NCBI GenBank assembly: GCA_010909165.1
Contig: MU008187.1
Span: 576,247 to 640,246 of the forward strand
Source: Anthoceros angustus
Lineage: Eukaryota > Streptophyta > Anthocerotopsida > Anthocerotales > Anthocerotaceae
Reading direction: 5' to 3'
DNA length: 64,000 bases
Each line of letters starts with the position of its first letter. Positions within the stretch are counted from its first letter, which is position 1. Of the stretch, positions 22,848-34,840 are shown in pieces. The position numbers were made by a program, and so were the translations under genes. The notes below the pieces were generated by a model, which was not told the DNA's origin, made no database searches, and saw nothing but the letters and a program-made list of their open reading frames with translations.

Positions 22848-24300
22848 TCCTTCATCGGATCCTCTGCTGGTATTTCCGTTTGATTGCCTTCCTCGGCGTC
22901 CGTGGCGCTTCCTCGATCTTGTTCTTCTTCAATGGCGCCTTTCTCGTCGCTCCTTCCTTCCTACAGTAGACACCTCAAGATTTCCACTCCTTCCTTTCGA
23001 CACCCCCCGTACCTTCTTGTTCTTTTCCATCTCGCGTACCTGGGAATCTCTTCCCACTCCATGGAGCATCTTGACTTGCCGTGCAGTACGGTCTTAGGAG
23101 GTGGCGTTGGTGGTCGGGGTTCTCCGCTTGGTGTGGCATATCGCGTACCGTCCTTGCGGGGTTGGGACATAGCGTCTTGCCTGTATGCCCGGCCTTGCGA
23201 TCGCCACCAGCTCGAAGTCCCCATTACCACCGCCTCGTTGGAGTGCGGACACGCGTTGGAGTAATGGCGAGATTCCAGTTCCAGACCACGGCCGTCGGAG
23301 GATACGAAGGGCTCCCATGCGGTCTTTGCATCGGTGGGGCCCGTTGTATTGACGGACCTCCGGTTGGCGGATACATGGTTTTGGGATATCGCGGCCCGGA
23401 GGGGCTTCACATGCGATAGGCCTCTTCCCATTGCTCCTCGGCCTCCTCCTCGTCGTAGTCCACTTGATGCACGGCCTTGAGGCGGTTGGATTCGAATGGC
23501 CGTGTATTGGCACGGCACACGTTCGTTCGCACCGTCGGTGTTTTCCGCGCTCTCGGTCCTTAACAGTTTATCGCGGTCCTCTACTCTCTTTATCACTTTT
23601 CCGGTCCTCCCGGACACACCTCCTTTGAGGGAGTCGGGTCCGGTGGAGCTTCTCGGACGGTCTTGGTGTCACCACCTCCTTCTTACCACCTTCTTTTAGG
23701 GGCTTTCTTGCTCTTCTTCTTGCGGGATACTCTTCCTCGCTAGAGACCTCCGTCTCTTCTTGGACTTGCTCCTCCTCAAGACACCTCCGATTGGTCTTCC
23801 TCCTCCTCAGACTCTTCCTCCTCAGTCCCGAACCCCGTTTCTTCTTCTTCTTCTTGCCTCCTTGGGATTTCTTTATCCTCGATGTAGCGATTCCTCGTAG
23901 TTTTCGGGCTCTTGCCCACGTCCTTCTCGGCGGGGGCGTGCACATGGGTTTGGCTAGACCGGCGCGAACCACCGTCACCATCGTGGTATGGGTTGGATGC
24001 CGATCCTCGGGGCATAGAACCGCTCGATGTCTGAGCCCGGCTTCTCCTTCTTCCTCGCTTGATTTTCCAACTTTGATAATACATACCCCTCTGGTCGATC
24101 CTCGAAACCGTTCTAAGAAGGCATTTTCAAAGCTTCAAGCAGGCGGGTGGGGCATTCTCCGTGGTCGGTACTTTCTCCGATACCATTGAGCGGTGTCCTC
24201 GGAGAACCCCTTGGAAAAGCTGGATGAGTGCGTCGACTCCCTCTCCGTTGAAGTTGGCTTTGGACACGAAGTCCTCCACAAAGGTCTCATCCGCTCCTTC
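22848..24300 (-). pseudogene. gag region, upstream duplicate
   Basis: This copy lies nearer the primer-binding site. It repeats the capsid-like TFVEDFVSKANFNGEGVDAL segment at about 24,220-24,290 and the same Arg/Glu-rich stretch near 23,568-24,084. The junction between the two copies is at about 22,848, where CATCGGATCCTCTGCTGG follows TCCACAAAGGTCTCGCATCC. Confidence 0.65.
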
Positions 24301-24615
24301 TTCCCTCCGAATATGGAGTCGCTTGTTTGGTCGAGGTAGGGGCCATGGCTGCGCCATCGATGGGTTAGGCGTGTGTCCTACCTTCTTCCGTTGGCGTCCC
24401 TGTACCCGTACTCGTCTTGGTCCGACAATTCGACCACGTTCTCCTCCTCGATCGGCGGTGCTCTCGTTGGGTTTGGCGTCTCTCCTCTCCACGGCTCGGA
24501 GCACGAGGTGACCACGTCCGATCCTCCGGCAGTTCACTCTTGGCCGTCGCTCGACCGCCACGCATTCACTTACCTTCTCTTCCTAAGGGCGCACTTTGCG
24601 GCACACGGACCGATT

Positions 24616-24637
24616 TCATTCCCGGCAGCGCCAAAAA
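24616..24637 (-). promoter_or_regulatory. Primer-binding site, Tat/Athila style
   Basis: On the coding strand TTTTTGGCGCTGCCGGGAAT directly follows the CACA end of the 5' LTR. It resembles the TGGCGCCGTTGCCGGGG-type site of Tat and Athila elements. The gap within GCTGCC departs from the usual form. Confidence 0.75.
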
Positions 24638-25579
24638 TGTGGCGGGACTTTTCGATGGCCGGTAGCGCACAATCAATCCGTGTCGTTGTAGGAAGAAGTC
24701 CGTTCCCAAAGGGAATGATAGGCCCGTTTACGCGTTTGGTGATTCTTACCGTCCTTAGCGCTCGTTCGTCCCAACACACACATACTCCTAACTACTCCAC
24801 GTTCTGCGTCCGGTATGGCCAAGCGTTTAAGGACCCGTTCGCGTCCGTATCGTTCACATACATCCTCACGCATCCGGTCCTTTCCTCTCTCCTCCTCACG
24901 CTACACTCTTGATCTTAGAAAAAGCGCGGGTTCTGTGATCCGGACCTCCTCGTCGTTCGCGGGCCTCTCCGTCCGGGCTCTACACACCCTCCGGAGTTCC
25001 TCCGGCTCACTTCGGTCGTTGTGTCGGACGCGGCTCGGGGCGAGCACGGTCACCCTTCCACACACACCACAGCGTTAAGTCCGTCACGGGACCTTGATCA
25101 ATCTCCCGGGCCGTGCACCTCGGTGACTCGGGACTCACGTTAGCAAGAAGACTCACAAAGGTGCAAGAGCGGCATCAACACCAAGAGAAAGATGCTTTAC
25201 TAGGCACCTCGGCCCTCTTATCTGCGCCCAAGGTGGCGTCTTTATTACACCCCTATTACGTGCTTGACTCGGTATACCCTAATCGGCCGCCTACCACCTA
25301 TCCCCCTATCTCCTTGTGTGTGGGAAGGTCACAGCCGCCTCGGAATGGGTGGTCCAATCCCCGTCAGTTGTGGTGCACCCAATCGGATGATCCGTGGCGG
25401 GCCCCTCCTCTCCCGGAATCACAGCCGGGTTGGGCTCTGGCGGCGGTCGCCGTTACCACGGCGTCATCCTCCCAGCCCCTCCACAGGTCCTTGGCGGTGG
25501 GGCCACCACTATCGGCTCCCCTAAGCGTAAGTCGAAGGGGCTCCTCCTTCTTGCCGCCGGTCCTCGAGGTCTGTCTCGA

Positions 25580-25755
25580 CTCCCGAACTTGAGTCCGGAC
25601 TTATTCTGGTCCGGCTAGGTCCGACCTTGTCTCTGGTCCGGACCTCGGGGTCAGAGGTCCGGACTTGAGTCCGGACTTATCGGTCCGGACTTGGTCGGAC
25701 TTATTCGGTCCGGACTTGAGGTCCCCTCCCTCTGAGTCCGGACAAAGTCCGGACT
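25580..25755. repeat. TCCGGA-rich minisatellite in the right LTR
   Basis: Variants of GGTCCGGACTTGAG and GTCCGGACTTATC in tandem, equivalent to the array at 10,433-10,615 but with different copy boundaries. Confidence 0.85.
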
Positions 25756-26097
25756 CACGCCCCGGGTTTCCTCCCTCACGGGACTCCTCCGTGGCTCTCC
25801 TCAAGTCCTCCCGCTGTTCCCGATCGCGTGGCTCCCGTTGGCCCCTCCTTCCATGGTGAGGTCGGGGTGCTTACCTCGATCGCATCCGCGCTCCCTCGTT
25901 CTGCTCCTCCGGTTGCTCCTCTCCGCTCCGTCATCTCCAAGCAGGCCACTAGGGTCCTGTCTTTGTCCCGTGGCCTTCATCTCCTTGAGCCTTCCAGGTC
26001 CGTCCGTGACGTCGAGAGGCTTCTCGCCTTGAGCTCGCGTGGTAATAGGCAAAGTCAGATCGACTTGTTGAATTGCCTCTTCCACGTGTGCGGGCAC

Positions 26098-29030
26098 CGA
26101 TACTCCCTCCGCCATAAGTGTTAGGGCGTCTTTTCGGCTTGTTGGGCCACCTCTCCTGCCAGTTGTGGTGGGGCCGGGCGTCACGTGAGGCTACAAGGCG
26201 GCCTCGGTCACCTCCTGCGGTGCCTCACTGCTCAGCTCCGTCGTTTCCTTCCATTGACTTACCGCCATAGCGCGTTCCCTTCCGCCTTTCTCGGTGGACC
26301 GGCGGCTTCTTTTACGCTTCCGTGCTCGCTCCTCCGTTCATTCGGCCTTTAGCTCGCCACTCCCTCTCCAGGTGATCGGATACCTCCGTCCAGGCTCGGA
26401 CTTCCTCCGGCTCCTTCAGCAGCGTCCAACTCCTTGGATAGTCGCCGATTTTCCTCCGTCTTGAGGCCAGAGGCTGTTTCGTGCTCGTCGTGGATTCTCT
26501 CGTTGAGAATCACTGCTTTCTCCGCATCTTGGGTTGTAGCTCCAGTGTCCTTCATCCTCCATCTGCCTCCTTCTCCTCTACTCCTGCGGTGCTCGGAGAT
26601 CCTCTATCTCCAGTCTTGTGCCCTCCATAGCCCGCTTGTCGCCAGGTGCCTTGCTTGCTCTCTCCACGGTTCGATCACGTCTTGATCCGGTCGCTCTTCA
26701 CCGCTGACTTGCTCGCCGCCTTTACAGGCCTCGCCCACTTGGCCTTCTCTGGCGGGGCCGCCGCCTCCGAGTCCGAGCTCTCTGCTTGTGCCGGGCCTCT
26801 TCCGCCTCCGCTTCCCTCTTCGCTGCAAGGTCCTCCGCTTGGGCCTCCCAGAGCTTGCTTGTGTGGTGAAGAACCTTAACCCAGTCTGTGAACCGCCGCC
26901 CGGGCCTCGCTCCGCCACCGGCGTTTCCCTTCCTCGATCCGGCGAGGGACTCCGCCTTTCCTTTGCCTCGGCCGCCTTCACTTGCTCTTGGGTTCCACCA
27001 TCCTCCTCGGGTGGCCTCCACTTCACAGGTCTTCTCCACACAGAGACCCCAAAGCATTCCGTCCATGGCGGTGGCAGACTCGCCGTGTTTCTTCCACGGC
27101 CGTGAGTGAGGCCCCACAAAGTCCGTAGTGGGAGCCGGCATTTCTCGGTCCGCCAAGGACCTCCATACCTGATCCGAGTAAGTCGGGGGTTCTCGGACCT
27201 AATCGGGACCCTCGGTCACAGTGGTGAGTCAGTCTCACCCTCTTGGCCCTCTTGGCCTCTAACTCCTTTGTGCCCTCTTTCTCACAGGGCTCGGAGGAGG
27301 TGAGGGGGTCGGGAGCAAGCTCTTTTGCCCCTTCACATGGGGGCAGGGGCCGGCTCGAGGTGGCTGCCGGTGACCTCCTGCTCCTTGGGCCACGTCCCCT
27401 ACGCCCTCCTTCGCCTCTTGACCTCTTGCCACTCGTGGGCGGGGTAAGTCGGCACCTTCGAGGTCTTTGCGTTGGTAAGCGGCACCGTCTTCCGCCTCTT
27501 GGCTCCCGTTGAGTTCGTCGGGGCTCGGCGGCCGTCGTGGTTGTTGGCTGTTACCGGTGCGGGCCGATACTCCCTCGCCATAAGTGTTAGGGGGGCGTCT
27601 TTTCGGCTTGTTGGGCCACCTCTCACCGGTTGTGGTGGGCCGGGCGTATCGCACTGAGGCGGCCTCGGTCACCTCCTGCATTGTTGCTCCACTGCTCCCC
27701 ACCTTTCCGCCCGGCTTACCGCCATGGCGGCGTTCCGCCTTTCTCGGTGGACCGGCGGCTTCTTTTACGCTTCCGGTGCTCGCGCTCCTCCGTTCATTAC
27801 GGCCTTTAGCTCGCCTCTCTCAGTGATCGGATACCTCCGTCCAGGCTCGGACTTCCTCCGGCTCATACGGCACAGCGTCCAACTCCTTGGATAGTCGCCG
27901 ATTTTCCTCCGTCTTGAGCCGGGCGACTACTGTTTCGTGCTCGTCGTGGATTCTCTCGTTGAGAATCACTGCTGCTCAAGCGCATCTTGGAGTTGTAGCT
28001 CCGGCGTGTCTTCTTGTCCTCCATCTGCTGCCGCCTCCCTTCTACCTCCTGCGGTGTACTCGGAGATCCTCTATCTCCCGAGTCTTGGCCCACTCCATAG
28101 CCTTTGTCACGGCCTTGAGTTACCTTTTCTGACTCTCTCCACGGTTCGATCACGTGCAGTGATCCGGTCGCTCTTCACTTGGCTCCGCCGCCTTTACAGG
28201 CCTCGCCCATTTGGCGGCTCGGCCGCCTCCGCCCGGTCGAGCTCTCTGCTTGTGCCGGGCCTCTTAGCCTCTGCTGCGCTTCCCTCTTCGCAAGGTCCTC
28301 CGCTTGGGCCTCCCAGGCTTGCTTGTGATGTGAAGAACCCCAGTCTGTGAACCGGGCCTCGCGCTCCGCCACCCGTTTCCCTTCCTCGATCGGCGAGGGA
28401 CTCCGCCTTTCCTTTGCCCCTCGGCCGCCTTCACTTGCTCTTGGGTTCCACCATCCTCCTCGGGTGGCCTCCACTTCACAGGTCTTCTCTGTACCACAGA
28501 GACCCCAAAGCATTCCGTCCATGGCGGTAGCCAGACTGTTTCTTCCACGGCCGCGAGGCCCCACAAAGTCCGTAGTGGGGCCGGCATTTCTCGATCCAGG
28601 ACCTCCATACGCATGATCGGAGTAAGTCGGGGGTTCTCGGACCTAATCGGGACCCTCGGTCACGAGTGGTGAGTCAGTCTCACCCTCTTGGCCCTCTTGG
28701 CCTCTAACTCCTTTGTGCCCTCTTTCTCACAGGGCTCGGAGGAGGTGAGGGGTCGGGAGCAAGCTCTTTTGCCCCTTCACAGCCGGGGGGACCCGGCTCG
28801 AGGTGGGGGCTGCTGCCGGTGACCTCCTGCTCCTTGGGCCACGTCCCTTTACGCCCTCCTTACGCCTCTTGACCTCTTGCCACTCGTGGGCGGGGTAAGT
28901 CGGCACCTTCGAGGTCTTTGCGTTGGTAAGCGGCACCGTCTTCCGCCTCTTGGCTCCCGTTGAGTTCGTCGGGGCTCGGCGGCCGTCGTGGTTGTTGTGT
29001 TGCAGCCGGTGCGGGCCGCGCCCTCCGGCT
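26098..29030. repeat. Tandem units of about 1.47 kb within the right LTR
   Basis: CGATACTCCCTC-like anchors lie at about 26,098 and 27,564. CTCACAGGGCTCGGAGGAGG lies at about 27,281 and about 28,727. The junction near 27,555 joins GGTGCGGG to CCGATACTCC, a junction absent from the left LTR. Confidence 0.75.
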
Positions 29031-30740
29031 CCCTCTGTCGGTGCTCGGAGGGCACCAAAAGGAGGAAGGGGAATCGCCTCCCAAACTTCCACAGGTGGTG
29101 AGGGGTTCGCTCAGACGTATGGAGTCAGGAATCCCTCGATCGTCCTCCTCCGAGTCCGCTTGGTCTTGAAGGGCGACCCCCACCTCAGGCGCCCTTGCAC
29201 GCTCTGCCAGGGGCCTCCGGCCCCGCCGGCGCCGCTCAAGCTCTCCCTCCTTGGGAGCTCGAAATGTCCCCCCCATGAATCGGTATGGGGTCGACCGATA
29301 TGAGGGCTTCTCGCTCCTTAGCTTGCGTGCCTCGGCCCAGCAGGCGAAGATAATCCTTCCCGGTCGCTCTCTTCCCCTGGGCGCATGCGAGAATACCAGC
29401 AGTTATCACCAAGGTGATCCACCTTGGTGGCAGTTCAATGGACAATGATCCGGGCTACCGCCCTTACTCGTATCCGGGATCGGATATCAACCATCCGTTG
29501 GTTGTCCGCTGCGTTCGAGCCTCGCCACGCGGCGTGGCGGCCCTATCTTCCCCGCCGCCTTAAGGGCTCGGCACCACGCCCCTTCTTCCTCCTTGAGGCG
29601 GTTGTAGGCCATCCTCGGACCTCAAGGTCCATCGCCTCGAGTCCTCCGGAGGTTCTTGGATCGGACCTCCTTGTTGATCGCCGCATCTTCGGGCAAACTC
29701 CGGACTAGAGTGGCGTTGTCAAAGGTCCGAGACCATTTGGAACACGTCCGGATGCCACTCTGCACCAATTGCTTCCTCCGGCCGGGGCCGAAGTCCGGAT
29801 AGCGCCGGGTCACAATGTTGCGCTCCACGAGGGTCCATGGCTCCCGTTGAGTTCGTCGGGGCTCGGCGGCCGTCGTGGTTGTTGGGTGTTGTTACGGTCG
29901 GGGCCGTCCACGTGGCGCCGCCTCCGATCGGCTCCCTCACTTGTGCTCGGAGGGCACCAAAAGGAGGAAGGGGAATCGCCTCCCAAACTTCACAGGTGGT
30001 GAGGGGTTCGCTCAGACGTATGGAGTCAGGAATCCTCGATCGTCCTCCTCCCGAGTCGCTTGGTCTTGAAGGGCGACCCCCACCTCAGGCGCCCTTGCAC
30101 GCTCTACTTGGCGGGGCCTCCGGCCCCAGGCGCCCGCTCAAGCTCTCCCTCCTTGAGGAGCTCGAAATGTCCCCATACATGAATCGGTATGGGGTCGACG
30201 ATGGCGAGGCTTCTCGCTTAGCTTGCGTGCCTCCCGGCAGGCGAAGATAATCCTTCCCGGTCGCTCTCTTCCCATTGGGCGCATGCGAGAATACCAGCGA
30301 GTTATCACCAAGGTGATCCACCTTGGTGGAGTTCAATGGACAATGATCCGGGCCGCCCTTACTCGTAGATCGGATATCAACCATCCGTTGGTTGTCCGTG
30401 CGTTCGAGCCTCGCGCCGCTGGCCCTATCTTCCGCCTTAAGGGCTCGGCACCACGCCCCTTCTTCCTCCTTGGCGGTTGTAGGCCATCCTCGGACCTCAA
30501 GGTCCATCGCCTCGTCCTCCGGAGGTTCTTGGATCGGACCTCCTTGTTGATCGCCGCATCTTCGGGCAAACTCCGGACTAGAGTAGCGTTGTCAAAGGTC
30601 CGACCATTTGGAACACGTCCGGATGCCACTCTGCACCAATTGCTTCCTCCGGCCGGGGCCCGAAGTCCGGATAGCCGGGTCACAATGTTGCGCTCCACGA
30701 GGTCCATGGCTCCCAGACTTCCGTCGGCTTTTGGGTGCCA
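28960..30740. repeat. Tandem units of about 0.89 kb within the right LTR
   Basis: GGCTCCCGTTGAGTTCGTCG occurs at about 28,960 and about 29,848. At the second site it replaces the expected GGCTCCCAGACTTC, so the junction lies in the shared TGGCTCCC microhomology. Confidence 0.75.
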
Positions 30741-31380
30741 TTGCTTCTCCTCCTCTTGTTCTGTAGGCTGGCGCGAGTCGGCACGATGTTCCTCCTTCGC
30801 GCGTTCGTTGCTCCAACCTTCGGTGCGCCACGCTCTGGCGTGGCGCCCAAAAAGCGCCCGAGCCGGATTGCGGGCGCAAGGGCTGAGGATTATGCGGAGG
30901 CTGCGGCAGCATGACCTCCCTCCTTGGCGCGCTTGTGGAAGTAACTGGCGGAAGGCGCCTCTTCGTTGTCCGTAGCGCGAGTGCGCTTACTCGACCCTCG
31001 CTTGCTTACTGCGGCCTTACGCGCGCGGCCGCGGGCGTGAATACTGCCTGCGGCCTCGGCAGGTTACAGTCTGGCCTGCATGCCCGACCTCCACTCGGGG
31101 CCGTCCACGTGGCGCCGCCTCGTCATCCTCACGCCTCGCTCCTAGGTTACTTTCACTGGCGTACTTATCCTATTTTGACTGGAGTGGGTTCCGGACTTAT
31201 CCGTTACTCGGTCGGAGCTTGCCATAGTGGTAAGTCCGTTGTTCACTCAGTCCGAGTATACTCGAGCCTCGTCCGCTACCCCAATTTATTCCTCCTTTTC
31301 CGCCTTATTTATCCTTCAATCCTAAAAAAAACAGAAACCCTACTTATTTCCTAACTCCCCAGGGAAGTGCATAGCCCACA

Positions 31381-31385
31381 GCACC
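31381..31385. repeat. Target-site duplication GCACC, right copy
   Basis: GCACC directly after the CACA terminus at 31,380, matching 9,479-9,483. Confidence 0.85.
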
Positions 31386-32299
31386 TCATCTCCAGCACGG
31401 AAATTCCCATTGAGCTCATCATGGATGGATGGAGCATAAGAGCACAACGCAGTACAAGATGCCGCAACCCAACACAGCAGCTCAACCACAGTCTCACGAG
31501 TAGCTCGCATGAACAGAGACTGTCCTTAGGCTATGATCACTTCATCAAGTGGGAGTGAAGAGATATAGTGATGAATGTCATACTTGGGGTTAAGTTATTA
31601 TTGCTTGGGTAATTAATTTAAGTTGAGTCAGGCTTAATACCCGTTCGTTAGGGTTGCGTCCCTTAGTGAATAGACGTACCTTTTCGTTTTAGTTAAGTTG
31701 TCTTTTCATGCTTTTGATCTTTTATCTTCTTGTTGATAATATATACACAATGTATTTATTCTGATTTAATCCACCTACAATTCGATGTAAATCGTCAACC
31801 AAAGCATATAAACTTTACGACCCAGTTTCTCGCTCTTCTCTCTTTTCTCGGTGTTGCAACTCAAGGAGATCACCGCCTTGATCTGCAATTCTCCGGATTA
31901 CGGTTATGCTTACGGCGATTACGCTGATGACTCTCCTTCTGATTTTCCACAAGATGCTAAGTATGAATTGCTAGCATGCTATTCACCGTTGCGCCTTCGG
32001 GGATGGATTACGGCAATCACGACGATTCTGAGCAGTCGTGACGGCAATCACGAGCATAGTGGCTCTCATACTTCCACGGCGACAAGCGTGTTTTCGTAAT
32101 CCACATGCGAATTCACAAAGTCCTGCCAACACTATAGCAGCCTCGGCAGAGTCCACAGCGATCCACGGCAAAGTAGTGCACCTGACGCCACTCACTCGCT
32201 CCTTTAAATTTTGACGTAGATCATGAGAATTTCTACCGTTTTAGAAGAGATGAGCTAGTGCGAGAATCGATTGACAGTTCTTATCACCGCCTCAACACG
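31386..32299. other. No supported gene between the gypsy and copia elements
   Basis: Short frames only. AT-rich sequence at 31,560-31,800 changes to mixed sequence. It may hold the eroded 5' part of the copia remnant that starts near 32,300, but no gag domain or LTR copy was recognised. Confidence 0.4.
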
Positions 32300-34079
32300 A
32301 CTGCGATGATGAAGACATGCCTAGTGTGTTGAATGTTGCGGCGCCCCACTTGCCCCCACTAGCTGCAGAGGAAGAACGCAGATACCCTTCTCGTTCTCGT
32401 CCTTCTAGAGAAAACTGGCAATACAAACCCTATAAGCCATAAGATTTTAGACGACCACGTTCTGCTCGTCTCTGTGAGGTCTTCTCATCCAGCACTTCTC
32501 ATCCAGCAGAACCTCCCACATACAAAGAGGCAATCACAGGCAAGGATAAGCATCACTGGATTCCATCAATTCAGGATGAATATGACTCTTTGATGAAAAA
32601 TGAAACATGGGAGCTCTGTCCCTTACCTTCTGGAAGGAAGACCGTGAGCTGCAAGTGGGTGTTTAAGCACAAATTAAATGCACAAAGAGAGATAGCACAT
32701 TACAAATAACGTTTGGTAGCGTGTGGTTTCTCTCAAGTCGCAGGTGTTGACTTCAACGAGACATTCAGCCCTGTTGTGAAGACGCAATCCATAAGGATGA
32801 TGTTGGCCCTTGCTGCAGCCCGTGATTGGGACCTTGAACATATGGACGTATCAACTGCATTTCTGTATGGAGAGTTAGAAGAAGACATCTATATGGATCA
32901 ACTAGAGGGTTTTGAACACCCGGACTGGGTCTGCAAGCTCAAGAAGACTCTTTATGGTCTCAAGCAGAGCGCAAGAGAGTGGTACAAATGCATAGATAAG
33001 TACCTCAAATCCATTGGCTTCGTCCTGAATCCAGCAGATGCCAACGTCTATATGTACACCAAAGGAGGCCACATTGTGATCCTAGCTCTTTATGTTGACG
33101 ACGCCATTTTAGCTTCCAACAATCGAAAACTTTTAGAATGGGTCAAGAGTATGCTGCACAAACGTTACGACGTGAAAGATATAGGTCAGCTCACATTTGT
33201 CCTTAGTGTTCAACTTCTGCGTGACAGGGAAAACCGCACATTGATCCTTCATCAGAGTAAATATGTGCACGAGACACTTCGTCGCTTCAACTTACTTGAT
33301 TAAGCCGTTTACACCCCACGGGATGATGAAAGCGACTATGAGTTAGATCCCTTAACATCATGCGGTTGGTTGCACGAACTACACTTTCTTTGGACAAGGC
33401 ACGATATTGACCTTATGACGTGACTACATGTCACAATATCTCGAGAATCCAGGCTAGGATCATTGGATGGCTGTTAAGCGCATCCTTCGCTATCTAAAGG
33501 GGACTTCCACTTATGGATTATGTGATGGGCTGCTTGGATACAAGCCGCACAACTATGGGTTATTTTATAAGAGGAGTGGTCAGCTGAAACTTACTTTAGC
33601 TGGATTCACAGATGCCGATTGGGCATCAGATAGTGATACCCGGAAAAGTTTATTAACTTCTTTTACGCTCTCCTCATTGTTACAGGCGGTGATGTAGCAG
33701 GTCTTCCATTGCCCTCTCATCTACAGAGGCAGAATACAAGTCATTAATAGATGCTTCCAAAGAAGTAGAATGGGAAAGGAGTTTTCTACATGACTTGGAT
33801 CAGACACAGCAGGCACCTACCCCTATATTGTGCGACAACATGTTAGCTTTGGCTCTTGTGGCAAATGCTCCCTTCCATGCTCGCACTAAGCACATCGAAA
33901 TCCATCATCATTATGTTAGAGATGTGGTGAGCAGAGGAGTAATTAAAGTGGACTATGTCAGCACAAACGAAAATGTTGCCGACATCTTAACCAAGGAACT
34001 TCCTAAACACAAACATTATAAGCATATGGAGGCCCTAGGCTTACGGGACTATTCAGCTTACTGGAAGGATGGAGCGTAG
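32300..34079 (+). mobile_element. Second Ty1/copia remnant: RT, RNase H and C-terminus
   Basis: The plus strand starts with a Pro/Arg/Ser linker (RRYPSRSRPSR near 32,370). RT motifs follow: CKWVFKHK, then a stop, then VACGFSQVAGVDF, MDVSTAFLYGELEEDIYM, LKKTLYGLKQS and LYVDDAILA at 32,713-33,303. RNase H pieces follow (RILRYLKG at about 33,480, FTDADWASD at about 33,610). The element ends with FHARTKHIEIHHHYVRD and VADILTKELPKH before the stop at 34,079. Gag, protease and integrase are missing. It is a different family from the copia at 1-8.5 kb, as the motifs differ throughout. Confidence 0.85.
32713..33303 (+). pseudogene. Copia reverse transcriptase core, open for 196 codons
   Basis: This is the best preserved RT stretch in the window, carrying the DVSTAFLYG and YVDD motifs. 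It is cut off upstream by an in-frame TAA at about 32,707 within the YKxRLVA motif and downstream by a stop after the QSKYVHETLRRF segment. Confidence 0.85.
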
Positions 34080-34840
34080 CACTTATCTGGTTTGGTGGGT
34101 GGGGGCGGGAATCCGAAGCTTCCCTGGTTTTGAGTTTTGATTCCTGCGACTGCTCACAGGTGCTGCTAACTGCAGAAGCACCCACAACCTGGTCAGTTGC
34201 TCAATGATCCTCAATGAGGATACAATGGGACTTGGATGAAGCTCATTACTACACAATCAGCTCGTTTTGTCACGTCATACATCAGAGAGCAGGTGTTACG
34301 TCTTGCTCGTCGTCCGCCGGTGGAGGCACCCTCCCAGCAGCCAGCAGTGTCTCCAGCTATTTTACTTTGTCCATGGCAGGTCGGAGCTTGGCTGCCAGTA
34401 TTGGTGCTGCAAACTCTGAGTAGCGGAGATCAAGTCCTCGTTGTTCTGGAGTCTCCTCCTTGGAATTTCTAAGCGTCCAGGGAGTAGGTTTTCTACTGGC
34501 GGCGGGTTGTTCACCTGAGTGACCAGCTCCTCTAGTGTAGTGTAGGGTTTCCCTGGCCGCGAGGTCTCCCCTCCTTGCCTAGCTGCCTCCATGCCATTCC
34601 TCCCCTTACGCTTCCGCTTCTCATATTGTAGTGGCAAGCCTTGGGCCGTCCCGCCTCCTAATGCTTGCAGTTACGGCGGATCGTGGCGGATAGCGAGTAG
34701 GAAGGCGGAGCCTGTGCGGGCGTGGCGATGGGAGTAAGTACATGTTTTTCTGCTGGGCCTTTACGCCGACAAGTTATGCAAGAGTTCCTGCCCGTGTGAA
34801 CACCGTTTATTCAGGCGCTTACTTAACTTAAAGTTGCTTT
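34080..34840. other. Non-coding stretch between copia stop and LTR-like sequence
   Basis: No domain recognised. Short frames on both strands (for example 34,362-34,637 minus) show no family signature. Confidence 0.4.

Larger units (their letters stand above)
9484..31380 (-). mobile_element. Ty3/gypsy (Tat/Athila-like) LTR retrotransposon with giant LTRs, 21.9 kb
   Basis: Both LTRs start TGTGGCGGGAC and end GCATAGCCCACA as read on the plus strand. The whole element is flanked by GCACC. On the coding (minus) strand the 5' LTR is 24,638-31,380. A TTTTTGGCGCTGCCGGGAAT primer-binding region of the Tat/Athila style follows it immediately. Then come gag (duplicated), protease, RT, RNase H and integrase in gypsy order, a purine-rich tract, and the 3' LTR at 9,484-17,515. 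The internal region is 7,122 bp. Every coding domain is frameshifted, so the copy is not autonomous as read. The LTRs are GC-rich and much longer than the few kilobases usual in plants. Confidence 0.88.
24638..31380 (-). repeat. Right (5') LTR of the gypsy element, 6,743 bp
   Basis: It has the same ends as the left LTR. It contains the TCCGGA minisatellite at 25,580-25,755, a tandem unit of about 1.47 kb (anchors about 26,098 and about 27,564) and a unit of about 0.89 kb (anchors about 28,960 and about 29,848). The unit junctions differ from those in the left LTR. Confidence 0.88.
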
